A DNA stretch of 64,000 bases from SHZL01 sp963815185 (GTDB taxonomy: Bacteria > Pseudomonadota > Gammaproteobacteria > Xanthomonadales > SZUA-36): the NCBI GenBank assembly GCA_963815185.1, contig CAWFGC010000009.1, forward strand, positions 1,137,106 through 1,201,105, read 5' to 3'. Position numbers and translations under genes: made by a program. Shown one piece after another: positions 38,776 through 48,406 of this stretch. Within the stretch, counting starts at the first letter, position 1, and the number at the start of each line of letters is the position of its first letter. Below the pieces are notes generated by a model. That model was given only the letters and a program-made list of their open reading frames with translations, was not told the origin of the DNA and did not search any database.

Positions 38776-39894
38776 TCATCCTGCGGGGGCGATCAGATAC
38801 AGGTAATCGTAATGGATCAGCGGCTTGTGTCCGCGCTGCCCGCGCAGTTTTTCCGCTTCGCCGTGATCGTAACGGGCCCGCCCGCAGCCCAGGATTTTAC
38901 GTTCGCTGTTGCGTATCTGGATCACATCGCCGCGCTCGAAGGGACCTTCGACCTGCTCGATACCCACCGGCAGCAAGCTGGTCAGCCGGTTGCGGTCAAG
39001 CAGGGCAGCTTCCGCTCCCGCATTGATGGTGACGCTGCCGCTGGAAAGCGCCTGGGCACTGGCCAGCCAGCGTTTGGCTGGTGAAGCCTCGCCATGAGCC
39101 GGAAAACGCGTACCGGCCTCACCACCCCCGACGATGGCCAAAAGAATGCCTGCAGCGGTTCCGTCGCCAATGACCACCTCGGTACCCAGGTTGGCAGTCT
39201 TGCGCGCGACTGCGATCTTGCTGTGCATGCCGCCACGCCCAAGCTCGGAAGTGCCGCGTTGCACGATCTCTCCAACCTGATGTCTACTGTCATCCCAGCG
39301 GCTGATGCAAGGTGAGCCTGGTTGAGCCCCGGCGCGGTCATAGACACCGGCCACGGTACTGAGCAGGCACAACAACCCGGCGTTCACCATGCCGGCCAGC
39401 AGTCCCGCCAGTTCATCGTTGTCGGTGAACATCAGCTCGGTGACTGCAACGACGTCGTTTTCATTGACGATGGGGATCACCCCGCAGTCCAGCAGCGCCT
39501 CGATACAGCCGCGCATGTTGAGGTAGTGCCGCCGCGTCTGGAAATCGCTCCTGCTGGCCAGCACCTGGGCCACCGTCAACCCGCGCCGGTTGAAGTGCTG
39601 CCGCCACGTCTCCATCAGCCGCACCTGCCCGGTCGCCGCCAGGGCCTGCTTGCGCGTGACGGGATTGGGTATCCGGCGCAACTTCTGCGCTCCCGCTTCA
39701 GACTGCGTCACGCCCATTCCGGAGGCCACCGCGCCGGAGGATACCAACAAGGTCTGCCAGCCCTGCGCGCTGAGATCGCTGATTTGGTCCGCCAGGCTGG
39801 CCAGTACCGGCAGGTTCAGTGCGCCGTCTTCATTGCACAGAACCTGGCTGCCCACCTTGACGACGATTCGCTTGGCGCTGGCCTTGCGCTCCAT
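38776..39894 (-). CDS. proB: Glutamate 5-kinase
   Basis: The 372-residue protein combines an amino-acid kinase domain (RIVVKVGSQVLCNEDGALNL, LLVSSGAVASGMGV, IPIVNENDVVAVTEL) and a C-terminal PUA domain (about 280-370). It makes glutamyl-5-phosphate, the labile substrate of ProA, whose gene follows after 19 bases. ATG 39894 is chosen because the longer frame would start inside the upstream peptidase gene; the two are one base apart. Proline feedback is known for the family. Confidence 0.95.
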   Translation of the reverse strand: MERKASAKRIVVKVGSQVLCNEDGALNLPVLASLADQISDLSAQGWQTLLVSSGAVASGMGVTQSEAGAQKLRRIPNPVTRKQALAATGQVRLMETWRQHFNRRGLTVAQVLASRSDFQTRRHYLNMRGCIEALLDCGVIPIVNENDVVAVTELMFTDNDELAGLLAGMVNAGLLCLLSTVAGVYDRAGAQPGSPCISRWDDSRHQVGEIVQRGTSELGRGGMHSKIAVARKTANLGTEVVIGDGTAAGILLAIVGGGEAGTRFPAHGEASPAKRWLASAQALSSGSVTINAGAEAALLDRNRLTSLLPVGIEQVEGPFERGDVIQIRNSERKILGCGRARYDHGEAEKLRGQRGHKPLIHYDYLYLIAPAG

Positions 39895-39895
39895 G

Positions 39896-41596
39896 CTACA
39901 GCCCCAGAACCTCCGGGCCCTGTTCGAATACCACATCGACCGGGATATTGGCCGCCGCCAGGCGCTGCAGGTCGGACTGCAACTGCTCGTCTATGCGGGC
40001 ATATTGCTTGACGAAGGCGTCCACTTTCGCGTAATCGCCATCGCCCTGGAGGGTCAACAACACGCGGCCCAGGTCTGCAATCGCCTGTTCGAATTGGGCT
40101 AGATGGACCCGATACGTTCCGCTGGCTTCATCGCGCGTGAACGCGCCTGCCTGTTGGAAGAAATTGAAGCGTATCGTATTGGCCACGCCATGTGAGTCGG
40201 CAGCGCCGAAACGTATGGAGCGGAAAATGCCGGCCATGAAGGTGACATAGTCGTCCATCAGTTCACCCTCGGTGATCTCGCCCTTCTCCCGCAGCTTTTG
40301 CACCATATACAAGCCCAGGATGTCGGCCTTGCCTTCCTCCAAAGCGGAAGCATGGTCCTTCATCGCGTGGCGAACCGTGTTTTTCCCGTCCAGAGTGTTC
40401 TTGATGCCCAGACCGTGCGCCACCTCATGGAACATCGTGTTGCCAAAGAATGAGTCGAAGGTGATATGCCGGCGCTGGTCTTCCGCGATCAGCATGGCGG
40501 CGATCGGTAACATGATCTGGCTGTACTTGGCCAGCATTGCGTTCTTCAACTGCAGGCGGCGGGTGCCCTTTTCCAACTGGACCTGCTCGTCGTTGGGCAA
40601 GTTGATGGCAATGCTTTTGGCACCTGCGTTGGCATACCCGGCATAGTAGACGACGTCATAAGCATTCAGGTCGGCATCGGAACCGGGCCGTTCACGCTTG
40701 TATTCTTCCGCTACCGGCAGGCCGGCCTGCAGTTCGGGAAGATATTGCGCAAAGCGCGCCAGCCGGGCGCTCCACTCCTGATCCTTGATCAGGACACAGG
40801 CCTCGTAAGCGGCGCGGTATCCAAACAGGCGGTCTTCATAGGTTTCGATCGGCCCGATCACCAGTTCTATCGGGTTGTTCTTCATGTCCATCCAGGCCAT
40901 GTCGGAGGGTTGATAGTCATCGCTCGTCAGCGCCTCGGCCCGCATCCGCAGGTAATTGGCAAATTCGGGATCCTCGGCCAGATCGGCGGCCCGGGTGAGC
41001 AGTCCGGCTGCTTTGCCGAGTTCATCGGCATAGGCCTCGTGGTAGGGCACCAGCATTAAATGCCCCTGCGGGTCGCGTCGCACCAGTGAATACAATCCGT
41101 TTTTGCCCGCCTGATCCCAAGCCTCGAATTCGGACTTGTCCATATCCTGCGGATAAAAACGCGCTCCCAGCGGTTTTGCGCCTGCGCCTTCGATAAACGG
41201 TTGATTCGAGGCCAACCGGTCCCAGGGACCATAATTGATGTCCGCGAATTGACGTTCCCGGGCATCGGCGATGCTGATCAGCAATGCTTGTTTGTCTCCA
41301 TAGGCCTGTTGCCAGAACAGGCCATCCATGACCCTGGCAGCCTCGATCAGCAAGGGAATCATCTCTTTCTGCCTGTCCGTCAACGGGCTGAGATCCGCGG
41401 TCAGGCGGACCGTGGCGTAAATATCAAATCGTGACGGCTTTTCAGTCACGGCATCGGGTGCGGTTTTCTCGGCCGGCGCGGTTGCGACCGCAGTGGCAGG
41501 CTCGGTCGCCTCTTCGGAGCGCTGGCACGCCGCCGGCAATAAAGACAGACACAACAGCATCGTGCAGAATCGAATCATGGCAGTGTTCCCAATCAA
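39896..41596 (-). CDS. M49-like zinc peptidase lipoprotein (dipeptidyl-peptidase III related)
   Basis: The 566-residue protein has a lipoprotein signal (LCLSLLPAACQ, lipid Cys near residue 24). Its core resembles bacterial dipeptidyl-peptidase III relatives: FFGNTMFHEVAHGLGIKN with an HEVAH zinc motif near residue 400 and ALEEGKADILGLYMV about 35 residues later as the third-ligand segment. Classical DPP III has the longer HEXXGH motif, so this is a divergent member. It probably degrades oligopeptides at the outer membrane or in the periplasm. It is encoded directly ahead of proB. Confidence 0.75.
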   Translation of the reverse strand: MIGNTAMIRFCTMLLCLSLLPAACQRSEEATEPATAVATAPAEKTAPDAVTEKPSRFDIYATVRLTADLSPLTDRQKEMIPLLIEAARVMDGLFWQQAYGDKQALLISIADARERQFADINYGPWDRLASNQPFIEGAGAKPLGARFYPQDMDKSEFEAWDQAGKNGLYSLVRRDPQGHLMLVPYHEAYADELGKAAGLLTRAADLAEDPEFANYLRMRAEALTSDDYQPSDMAWMDMKNNPIELVIGPIETYEDRLFGYRAAYEACVLIKDQEWSARLARFAQYLPELQAGLPVAEEYKRERPGSDADLNAYDVVYYAGYANAGAKSIAINLPNDEQVQLEKGTRRLQLKNAMLAKYSQIMLPIAAMLIAEDQRRHITFDSFFGNTMFHEVAHGLGIKNTLDGKNTVRHAMKDHASALEEGKADILGLYMVQKLREKGEITEGELMDDYVTFMAGIFRSIRFGAADSHGVANTIRFNFFQQAGAFTRDEASGTYRVHLAQFEQAIADLGRVLLTLQGDGDYAKVDAFVKQYARIDEQLQSDLQRLAAANIPVDVVFEQGPEVLGL

Positions 41597-41785
41597 TACG
41601 GGCTGGCTCGGTATCCAAACAAGTGGCTGATAATATCAGTTCTGTCCAATCGGAGGCGACTCGGGCCGGGTGCTGGAAAAGCCTGAAATCGCCCCCATTT
41701 GTGGCCCATCACTTATAATTGCGCGGTCCGGCGGTGAGCTTTGCTGGCCAGACCGTCCGACACATTTTGAAGCAGGAACAAGAAT

Positions 41786-42179
41786 ATGCCCATTTATGAA
41801 TACCGCTGCCAGTCTTGCGGCCATGAACTGGAAAAACTGCAACGCTTGAGCGACCCCGTGCTGACGGATTGCCCGGAATGCGGCAAGAAGAAACTGCGCC
41901 GGCTGATTTCGGCCGCCGGTTTCCGCCTCAAGGGCGCCGGTTGGTACGAGACGGATTTCAAACAGGGTAACAAGCGGAACCTGGCGGAGTCATCCAGCGG
42001 CAAAGGCGAGGGCGCCGCCGCCGAATCATCGGCGGGCAAGAGTGAGACTGTGGCCAAGACGGAAACTTCGGCGAGTAAAGACAATGGCGCCGCCAAAGCA
42101 AAACCGTCTGGCAGCGGCTCAGAGACTACCTCCGGCAGCAGGAAAAAGCAAGACATCGGGTACCGCCGACACCGCCTGA
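41786..42179 (+). CDS. FmdB/putative regulatory zinc-ribbon protein (C-terminal frameshift)
   Basis: It starts MPIYEYRCQSCGHELEKLQR and has a second CPECG pair, forming the zinc ribbon of the FmdB family. GFRLKGAGWYETDF is the conserved follow-on, and then a low-complexity Ser/Lys/Ala tail begins. In the raw frame the tail runs on into aspS. A shift near 42145 gives SKTSGTADTA and a stop at 42177-42179, ahead of aspS, which is the usual length and arrangement (fmdB next to aspS). A -10-like TATAAT is at 41714-41719. Confidence 0.82.
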
Positions 42180-42231
42180 CGGCGCTTGCGCTTAGGGACT
42201 TCTCACTTTTCATTCCTGGAATTGGCAGAAC

Positions 42232-44004
42232 ATGCGAACTCATTACTGTGGCGAAGTTAACGAGCAGTTGTCGGGACAGCCCGTTACGCTGTGCGGCTGG
42301 GTTGACCGCCGGCGCGATCTCGGCGGCCTGATATTTCTCGGCATCCGGGATATCGCCGGGATCGTGCAGGTGGTCGTTGAACCTGGCAGCCCGGTATTTT
42401 CCGCCGCTGAAAGCCTGCGTAATGAATTCTGCGTGCGCATCACGGGACAGGTCAGGCTGCGCCCCGAGAGTCAGTGGAATGAATCGATGGCGACCGGGCG
42501 GGTGGAAGTGATAGCCAGCGAAGTTGAATTGTTGAATAGTTCGGCGCCCATGCCGCTGTTGATGACGGATGAGGACGGCGAGGAGGTGCGGCTGAAATAC
42601 CGCTACCTGGACCTGCGGCGACCGCGCATGCAAAAGAACCTCAAGCTGCGGGCCGCCCTTTACCGGGCAATCCGCAACCATCTCGACAGCGTCGGGTTTA
42701 CCGAAATCGAAACACCCATTCTCACGCGCGCCACGCCCGAAGGCGCGCGGGATTATCTGGTGCCAAGCCGGGTGCATGCCGGTCAGTTCTATGCGCTGCC
42801 GCAATCGCCACAGCTATTCAAGCAATTGCTGATGATGGCCGGCATGGACCGTTATTACCAGATTGCGCGCTGCTTTCGGGACGAGGATCTGCGCGCGGAT
42901 CGCCAGCCCGAGTTTACACAACTCGATATTGAAATGGCGTTTGTTGACGAGGCATTGGTTCAGGACTGCGCCGAACAGCTGATTTGTCAGGTCTTTCGCA
43001 GCACCCTGGGCGTTGAACTGCCCGAACCCTTTCCGCGCCTGACCTGGCAGGAGGCGCTGGATCGATTTGGCTCGGATAAGCCCGATCTGAGAATCACCGG
43101 TGAACTCGTTTCTGTCGATGAGTTCGTGCGCCACCTGGAGTTCAAGGTTTTTGCCGCACCAGCGGCGGAGGCAGGCTCCCGGGTGGCAGCGCTGCGCATC
43201 GCCGGTGGAGCCGGTGTCTCACGCAAGCAGATCGATGATTACACCAAATTTGCCGGCCGTTACGGCGCCAAGGGCCTGGCCTGGATCAAAGTGAACGATG
43301 GCAGTGCCGGGCTGGACGGCTTGCAGTCTCCGATCGCCAAGTTCCTGGATGAAAAAGCCTGGCAGGGAATTTCCCGTGCCACCGCCGTCGAGAGCGGCGA
43401 TTTGCTATTGTTCGGCGCCGGTGACTGGTTGACGGTCAGCAACTTCATGGGTCAGCTACGGGTGCAGGTGGCGCGCGATCTGGGGCAGGTCAAGGCCGGC
43501 TGGCAGCCGCTGTGGGTCACCCAGTTCCCGATGTTCGAATGGGATGCAGAGGCCGGGCGTTATCTGGCCATGCATCACCCCTTCACCGCACCCGTGGAAA
43601 GCGATGCAAAGGCGCTGCTTGCAGGACCCGCGGCGGCACTGTCCAAAGGCTACGACATGGTGCTCAATGGCGCTGAAATTGGTGGCGGTTCCATTCGTAT
43701 CCATAAGCCGCAGATGCAGCAGGCGGTGTTCGGGCTGCTTGGCATCGGCGAAGCCGAAGCGCAGGAAAAATTCGGTTTCCTCCTCGACGCGCTAAAATAC
43801 GGTGCGCCGCCACATGGCGGCATCGCCTTTGGTCTGGACCGGATTGCCGCGCTGATGGCGGAGGAGGAATCCATTCGCGATGTAATTGCATTTCCCAAGA
43901 CCACGACGGCGCAATGCCTGTTGACAGCAGCCCCTTCGGCCATTCCGGATGCGCAGTTGGCGGAGCTGCATATTTGTAATTTGGAAAAGGAGAAAGGGAT
44001 ATGA
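42232..44004 (+). CDS. aspS: Aspartate--tRNA ligase
   Basis: The 590-residue bacterial-type AspRS shows the OB-fold anticodon domain at 1-105 (GEVNEQLSGQPVTLCGWVDR), class II motif 1, the QSPQLFKQLLMMAG segment and motif 2 FRDEDLRADRQPEFTQLD. The GAD insertion domain spans roughly 285-415, and motif 3 is in GIAFGLDRIAALM. Whether it also charges tRNA-Asn cannot be decided here. The stop overlaps the next gene's ATG by 4 bases. Confidence 0.97.
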   Translation: MRTHYCGEVNEQLSGQPVTLCGWVDRRRDLGGLIFLGIRDIAGIVQVVVEPGSPVFSAAESLRNEFCVRITGQVRLRPESQWNESMATGRVEVIASEVELLNSSAPMPLLMTDEDGEEVRLKYRYLDLRRPRMQKNLKLRAALYRAIRNHLDSVGFTEIETPILTRATPEGARDYLVPSRVHAGQFYALPQSPQLFKQLLMMAGMDRYYQIARCFRDEDLRADRQPEFTQLDIEMAFVDEALVQDCAEQLICQVFRSTLGVELPEPFPRLTWQEALDRFGSDKPDLRITGELVSVDEFVRHLEFKVFAAPAAEAGSRVAALRIAGGAGVSRKQIDDYTKFAGRYGAKGLAWIKVNDGSAGLDGLQSPIAKFLDEKAWQGISRATAVESGDLLLFGAGDWLTVSNFMGQLRVQVARDLGQVKAGWQPLWVTQFPMFEWDAEAGRYLAMHHPFTAPVESDAKALLAGPAAALSKGYDMVLNGAEIGGGSIRIHKPQMQQAVFGLLGIGEAEAQEKFGFLLDALKYGAPPHGGIAFGLDRIAALMAEEESIRDVIAFPKTTTAQCLLTAAPSAIPDAQLAELHICNLEKEKGI

Positions 44005-45950
44005 AAGTGAGAATTCCTTTGGCCATGGTCATGCTGTTCTTGTTTGCCACGCATGATGTGCTCGCCGGCCAGTTGCCACTCGAAACATTCTTCAAGAAGC
44101 CTCAATTCGCTGGATTCCAGTTGTCGCCGAATGGCAAGGAACTGGCAGCTCTGGCGCCGATAAACGGCCGCATGAACCTGGTCATCGTCGACCTGGCAAC
44201 CCGCAAACCACGGGCAGTAACCGGCGTCAAGGAACAGGACGTGAGCGGTTTCCTGTGGGCCAATAACGAACGCTTGCTGTTTTTCATGGACAAGGATGGC
44301 AGCGAGTCTTTCGGGATTTTCGCCGTCAATTCCGATGGCTCTTTGCCGCGCACGCTGGTCGAACCGTTCGAAACTCAGATCAAGGCGGGCCACTCTGTGA
44401 TCCGCTACACAACGATACTCGATGTTTTGCAGGATGAACCCGATTATGTGCTGGTCAGCTCCAATGACCGCCGTGCGTCCAATCCCGACGTGTTCAAGAT
44501 GAACATCATCAATGGCCGCAAAAAGCTGATACAAAGAAATCCGGGAAATGTCACGGGTTGGATGACCGACTGGGACGGCAATGTCGTCGGAGCCGGCTAC
44601 CAGGACGGGCTGGAAGTGGGTTTTCGGCGTTTGACCGACCCGGACGAGGACCAATGGGAGACGATCGTCAAGGGCCGCTTTGACGATCCATTGTTCAATC
44701 CCGCGGCCATCACCGCGAACAGTGACGTCGGCTACGTGATTTCCAACCTGACACCCGAGGGCAAAGCACGCGACAAGGCGGCTCTGTACCGTTATAACTT
44801 CAAGACCCGCCAATTTGGCGACCTGGTCTACGAGCAAGCGGAAGTCGACTGCTGCAATGTCATCCAGACGCGTAAAAAACGCGACATGATCGGCGTTGCC
44901 TATGCCGTGGGCGAGCCGAAGATCGTGTATCTTGACGAGCGCTGGAAGGCCATCATGGCCTCCATCGATGCCGCGTTGCCGGATACGGTGAACGTGATGA
45001 GCAGTGTCGATCTGGACGAAACCATCGGCGTGATCACGGCCAGCAGTTCGACGCAACCGCCGCGTTACTATTTATACAACTTTGCAGAAAATACCCTGGA
45101 ATGGCTTGCTGATTCGACTCCCTGGGTGGATGCCAGTCAAATGGCGCCGGTCAAGCCAATTACTTTCCAGGCCCGGGACGGCATGACCATGCACGGTTAC
45201 CTCACGGTTCCGCTGGGCAGCGAGGGCAAGAAACTACCGCTGATCATGCATCCTCACGGCGGCCCGTGGGCGCGCGACGGCTGGGGCTACAATCCGGAAA
45301 TCCAATTCCTCGCCAACCGCGGGTATGCGGTACTGCAGGTCAATTTCCGCGGCTCGACGGGCTTTGGCATGAAGCACCTGTATTCCGGCAAGAAGCAATG
45401 GGGACAGGCGATGCAGAACGATATAACCGATGGGGTGAAGTGGGCCGTCGAACAGGGCATCGCTGATGCCGACCGTGTGTGCATTTACGGCGCCAGCTAT
45501 GGTGGTTACGCCACCATGGCAGGCCTGACCAACACGCCGGAACTGTATAAATGCGGCATCAACTATGTCGGCGTGACCAGTCTGCCGCTGCTGTTCGAAA
45601 CTGCCCCGGATGCCTGGGCGTCCGGCGAGAAGCAGATGGCGGAACTGGTGGGTGATCCGGATAGCGAGAAAGCATTCCTGGAAGAATGGTCGCCCAGCAA
45701 CCACGCCGACAGGATCCGGGTGCCGGTCTTTATGGCCTACGGTTTGCGCGACCCGCGCGTCAACATCCGCCATGCTCAGGTGATGGAAGATGGCTTGAAA
45801 AAGAACAACGTCCCTTACGAGCTGATGATCAAGAAAGACGAAGGCCATGGGTACCGCAAGCAGGAAAACATCTATGACTTCTATCGCCACATGGAGACAT
45901 TTCTTGCGGAAAACCTGCCGACAACATCAGCGGAACAAACTGAACCCTGA
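44001..45950 (+). CDS. S9-family (prolyl oligopeptidase-type) peptidase, exported
   Basis: The 649-residue protein starts with a signal peptide (IPLAMVMLFLFATHDVLAG). It then has a beta-propeller-like N-terminal domain (FAGFQLSPNGKELAALAP) and a C-terminal alpha/beta-hydrolase domain. The catalytic serine is in CIYGASYGGYATMAGL near residue 500, and the Asp and His lie in AYGLRDPRVN and KDEGHGYRKQEN. It probably trims peptides in the periplasm, in the acylaminoacyl-peptidase/DPP4-like group. The ATG overlaps the aspS stop. Confidence 0.92.
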   Translation: MKVRIPLAMVMLFLFATHDVLAGQLPLETFFKKPQFAGFQLSPNGKELAALAPINGRMNLVIVDLATRKPRAVTGVKEQDVSGFLWANNERLLFFMDKDGSESFGIFAVNSDGSLPRTLVEPFETQIKAGHSVIRYTTILDVLQDEPDYVLVSSNDRRASNPDVFKMNIINGRKKLIQRNPGNVTGWMTDWDGNVVGAGYQDGLEVGFRRLTDPDEDQWETIVKGRFDDPLFNPAAITANSDVGYVISNLTPEGKARDKAALYRYNFKTRQFGDLVYEQAEVDCCNVIQTRKKRDMIGVAYAVGEPKIVYLDERWKAIMASIDAALPDTVNVMSSVDLDETIGVITASSSTQPPRYYLYNFAENTLEWLADSTPWVDASQMAPVKPITFQARDGMTMHGYLTVPLGSEGKKLPLIMHPHGGPWARDGWGYNPEIQFLANRGYAVLQVNFRGSTGFGMKHLYSGKKQWGQAMQNDITDGVKWAVEQGIADADRVCIYGASYGGYATMAGLTNTPELYKCGINYVGVTSLPLLFETAPDAWASGEKQMAELVGDPDSEKAFLEEWSPSNHADRIRVPVFMAYGLRDPRVNIRHAQVMEDGLKKNNVPYELMIKKDEGHGYRKQENIYDFYRHMETFLAENLPTTSAEQTEP

Positions 45951-45984
45951 CCGGCATACGCAACACGGTTGAAAAGCAGAGCAG

Positions 45985-46010
45985 GGGGCCGGCGCAAGCC
46001 GGCCTCTTTA
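45985..46010 (+). terminator. Terminator after S9 peptidase gene
   Basis: A 7-bp stem GGCCGGC/GCCGGCC with a GCAA tetraloop (45987-46004) is followed by TCTTTATCT. It closes the fmdB-aspS-peptidase run. Confidence 0.75.
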
Positions 46011-46056
46011 TCTCCTATAATGACGTTCACGCTTTTTCAAGCCCGCGGAAATCACC

Positions 46057-46956
46057 TTGAGTCAGGAACCAAACAAGTATCGGCTGGGCATTGCCGCAGC
46101 CCTGGGAGCGTTCAGTATCTGGGGTATGGTGCCGATCTACTTCAAAGCGATTATTGCGGTGCCACCGATGGAAATCATCGTTCACCGCATCCTTTGGTCG
46201 ATCCCGATGCTGGCCGGATTCTTGCTGCTGCGGGATGGTCCGGGCTTCTGGCGGCGCCTGCGATTGCCACGCCGCACGGTGGCTTTGCTCGGCGTGTCAG
46301 GCAGTCTGATCGCGATGAACTGGCTGGTGTACGTTTGGGCTGTCAACAACGATCAGATACTGGCCACCAGCCTGGGATACTTCATTTCCCCGCTGTTCAA
46401 TGTCCTGCTCGGCGTGATCTTTTTGCAGGAACGCTTGACCGGCTTACAATTGGTCGCGGTGGCCATCGCCGCTTTCGGTACGGCTTTTATGGCCTGGTTT
46501 TTGGGCATCGCGCCATGGATATCACTCGCACTGGCCGGCACTATCGGATTCTATATTTTGCTGCGCAAGAAACTGGGTGTTGGCCCCATGGTAGGTTTGC
46601 TGTGGGAAACCTTGCTGTTGACCATACCCGCGGTGGCGTACGTCTATTGGGCGGCGGATCGTGGTGGTCTGGTATTTGTCCATGCCACCCTGCAGCTTGA
46701 TCTTCTGTTGGTGCTGGCAGGCCTGATCACGGTTTTGCCGCTGGTTTGGTTCAACGTCGCTGCCCGGCATCTGCCCCTGAGCATGGTCGGCTTCTTTCAA
46801 TACCTTTCGCCCACGCTTACCTCCGTGCTCGCGGTATTTGTTTACGGTGAGGCGTTTACCCTGGGCCATGCAGTGGCCTTTGGGTGTATCTGGCTGGCGC
46901 TGATCCTGGTTTCCGTGGAGTCGGTATCGCGCAACCGGCGCGCCCGCGCGCGCTGA
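46057..46956 (+). CDS. rarD: EamA-family transporter RarD
   Basis: The 299-residue membrane protein has about ten hydrophobic segments and the two EamA repeats. The RarD hallmarks are GAFSIWGMVPIYFKAI near the start, HRILWSIPM and NWLVYVWAVNNDQILATSLG. It is a drug/metabolite-type exporter (the family name comes from a chloramphenicol-sensitive phenotype); the substrate is unknown. The start is TTG 46057, since no ATG precedes the first conserved segment. It is separated from the peptidase gene by a terminator. Confidence 0.9.
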   Translation: MSQEPNKYRLGIAAALGAFSIWGMVPIYFKAIIAVPPMEIIVHRILWSIPMLAGFLLLRDGPGFWRRLRLPRRTVALLGVSGSLIAMNWLVYVWAVNNDQILATSLGYFISPLFNVLLGVIFLQERLTGLQLVAVAIAAFGTAFMAWFLGIAPWISLALAGTIGFYILLRKKLGVGPMVGLLWETLLLTIPAVAYVYWAADRGGLVFVHATLQLDLLLVLAGLITVLPLVWFNVAARHLPLSMVGFFQYLSPTLTSVLAVFVYGEAFTLGHAVAFGCIWLALILVSVESVSRNRRARAR

Positions 46957-46978
46957 TCAATCGGGCCAGCGCATAAGC

Positions 46979-47600
46979 ATGGAGGTCATCCTGGTTCACG
47001 GTTTGTGGTATGGCCCCTGGGCCATGAACTGGCTGGCGCGGCGCCTGCGGCGCGCGGCCTTTACCACCAGGCAGTTTGCCTATCGTCCGACAAAAGCGCC
47101 GCTTGCGGTGCATGCACAGGAGTTGGCGCGGTTTGCGCGCCAATCCCGTTCAACCGCGGTGCACTTTGTCGGCCACAGTCTGGGCGGCCTGGTGATTCTG
47201 CAGATGCTGGCCCAGGAGACCGGAACTTTCCCACGGCCGTGTGGTGCTCCTGGGAACGCCATTGCGAGGCAGCCGGGTCGCGCGCCGCATGCTGCAATTG
47301 CCGGGCGGGGCCTTGCTTTTGGGGCAGGTTGCCGTCGATCTTTGCGGGGGCGGCCAAGGCTGGCCGGAAGGTGTCGAGATCGGCATGATCGCCGGTAATA
47401 AAGCGTTGGGTCTGGGGCGCTTGCTGGGACGGCCTGAAGCCCTCAGTGACGGTACGGTAGGAGTCAGTGAGACAGACGCCCCGGAACTGACCGGCCGAGT
47501 CGTCCTGCCGGTGAGCCATACAGGAATGTTGTCTTCCAGCCAGGTTGCACAACAGGCAGTCGGATTCCTCCAAAACGGCCGTTTCTCGGCGCCTGCGTAG
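46979..47600 (+). CDS. Alpha/beta-hydrolase (lipase/PGAP1-like), frameshifted
   Basis: It starts MEVILVHGLWYGPWAMNWLA (oxyanion-hole HG) and has the nucleophile elbow FVGHSLGGLVILQMLAQ near residue 65. After a frame change near 47230 it continues VVLLGTPLRGSRVARRML, then GVEIGMIAGNKALGLG, and ends at 47600. Corrected length is about 206 residues, normal for this small esterase/acyltransferase-like family, in which the triad His lies in PVSHTGML. Function beyond ester hydrolysis is not evident. Confidence 0.75.
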
Positions 47601-47668
47601 TAACCCGTGACGGCTAGTATTCATGGTAAAATATCCGGTTAGAATGTATCAGATAAGGAAGCGTTACC

Positions 47669-48406
47669 ATGGCCGGACACAGTAAATGGGCCAATATTCA
47701 ACACCGCAAGCGCGCTGTCGACGCGCAGCGTGGAAAAATCTTTACCCGCATCAACCGTGAGCTGGCGGTAGCGGCCCGGGCTGGCGGCAGCGATCCCGCC
47801 ACCAATCCCCGATTGCGGCTGGCGATCGAGAAGGCCAACGCGGCCAATATGCCAAAAGACACCATGGAGCGGGCGATCAAAAAAGCGGTCGGTGAACTGG
47901 AAGGCGTCAATTACGAAGAGATTCGCTATGAAGGCTATGCCCAGGGCGGCGTGGCGGTGATGGTCGAAACCCTTACTGACAACCGCAACCGCACGGTTGC
48001 CGAGGTTCGTCACGCTTTTTCCAAACATGGCGGTAACCTGGGAACCGACGGTTCTGTGGGCTATCTGTTCGACAAAATGGGGGTGCTGAACTATGCGCCG
48101 GGCGCCAATGAAGAATCCATCCTGGAAGCGGCGCTGGAAGCCGGCGCCAACGATGTCGTCAAAGCCGACGATGGTTCGATAGAAGTGATTACTTCACCCG
48201 AGGTTTATACCGAGGTGCTGGAGCATATGCAGCAAGCCGGCCTGGAGCCGGAGAATGCGGAGATCACGATGCGCTCCAGCATGGAAGTCGAGCTGGATGT
48301 TGAGACCGGGCGCAAAGTGCTGGGTTTCCTCGACCTGCTGGAAGAACTGGATGATGCCCAGGCGGTATATTCCAATGCCGATATTCCGGATGAGGCTTAT
48401 GACTAA
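47669..48406 (+). CDS. yebC: YebC/PmpR-family regulator
   Basis: The 245-residue protein begins MAGHSKWANIQHRKRAVDAQ, diagnostic of the YebC/TACO1 family, and contains NMPKDTMERAIKKA and GNLGTDGSVGYLFDKMG. Members were described as DNA-binding regulators; recent work on the family also points to ribosome-associated relief of proline stalling. It precedes ruvC with a TAATG stop/start overlap, the standard arrangement in proteobacteria. Confidence 0.96.
   Translation: MAGHSKWANIQHRKRAVDAQRGKIFTRINRELAVAARAGGSDPATNPRLRLAIEKANAANMPKDTMERAIKKAVGELEGVNYEEIRYEGYAQGGVAVMVETLTDNRNRTVAEVRHAFSKHGGNLGTDGSVGYLFDKMGVLNYAPGANEESILEAALEAGANDVVKADDGSIEVITSPEVYTEVLEHMQQAGLEPENAEITMRSSMEVELDVETGRKVLGFLDLLEELDDAQAVYSNADIPDEAYD

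Noticed and set aside
43650..45056. A 468-codon minus-strand frame
   Set aside because: It is antisense to the end of aspS and the start of the S9 peptidase, both well supported.
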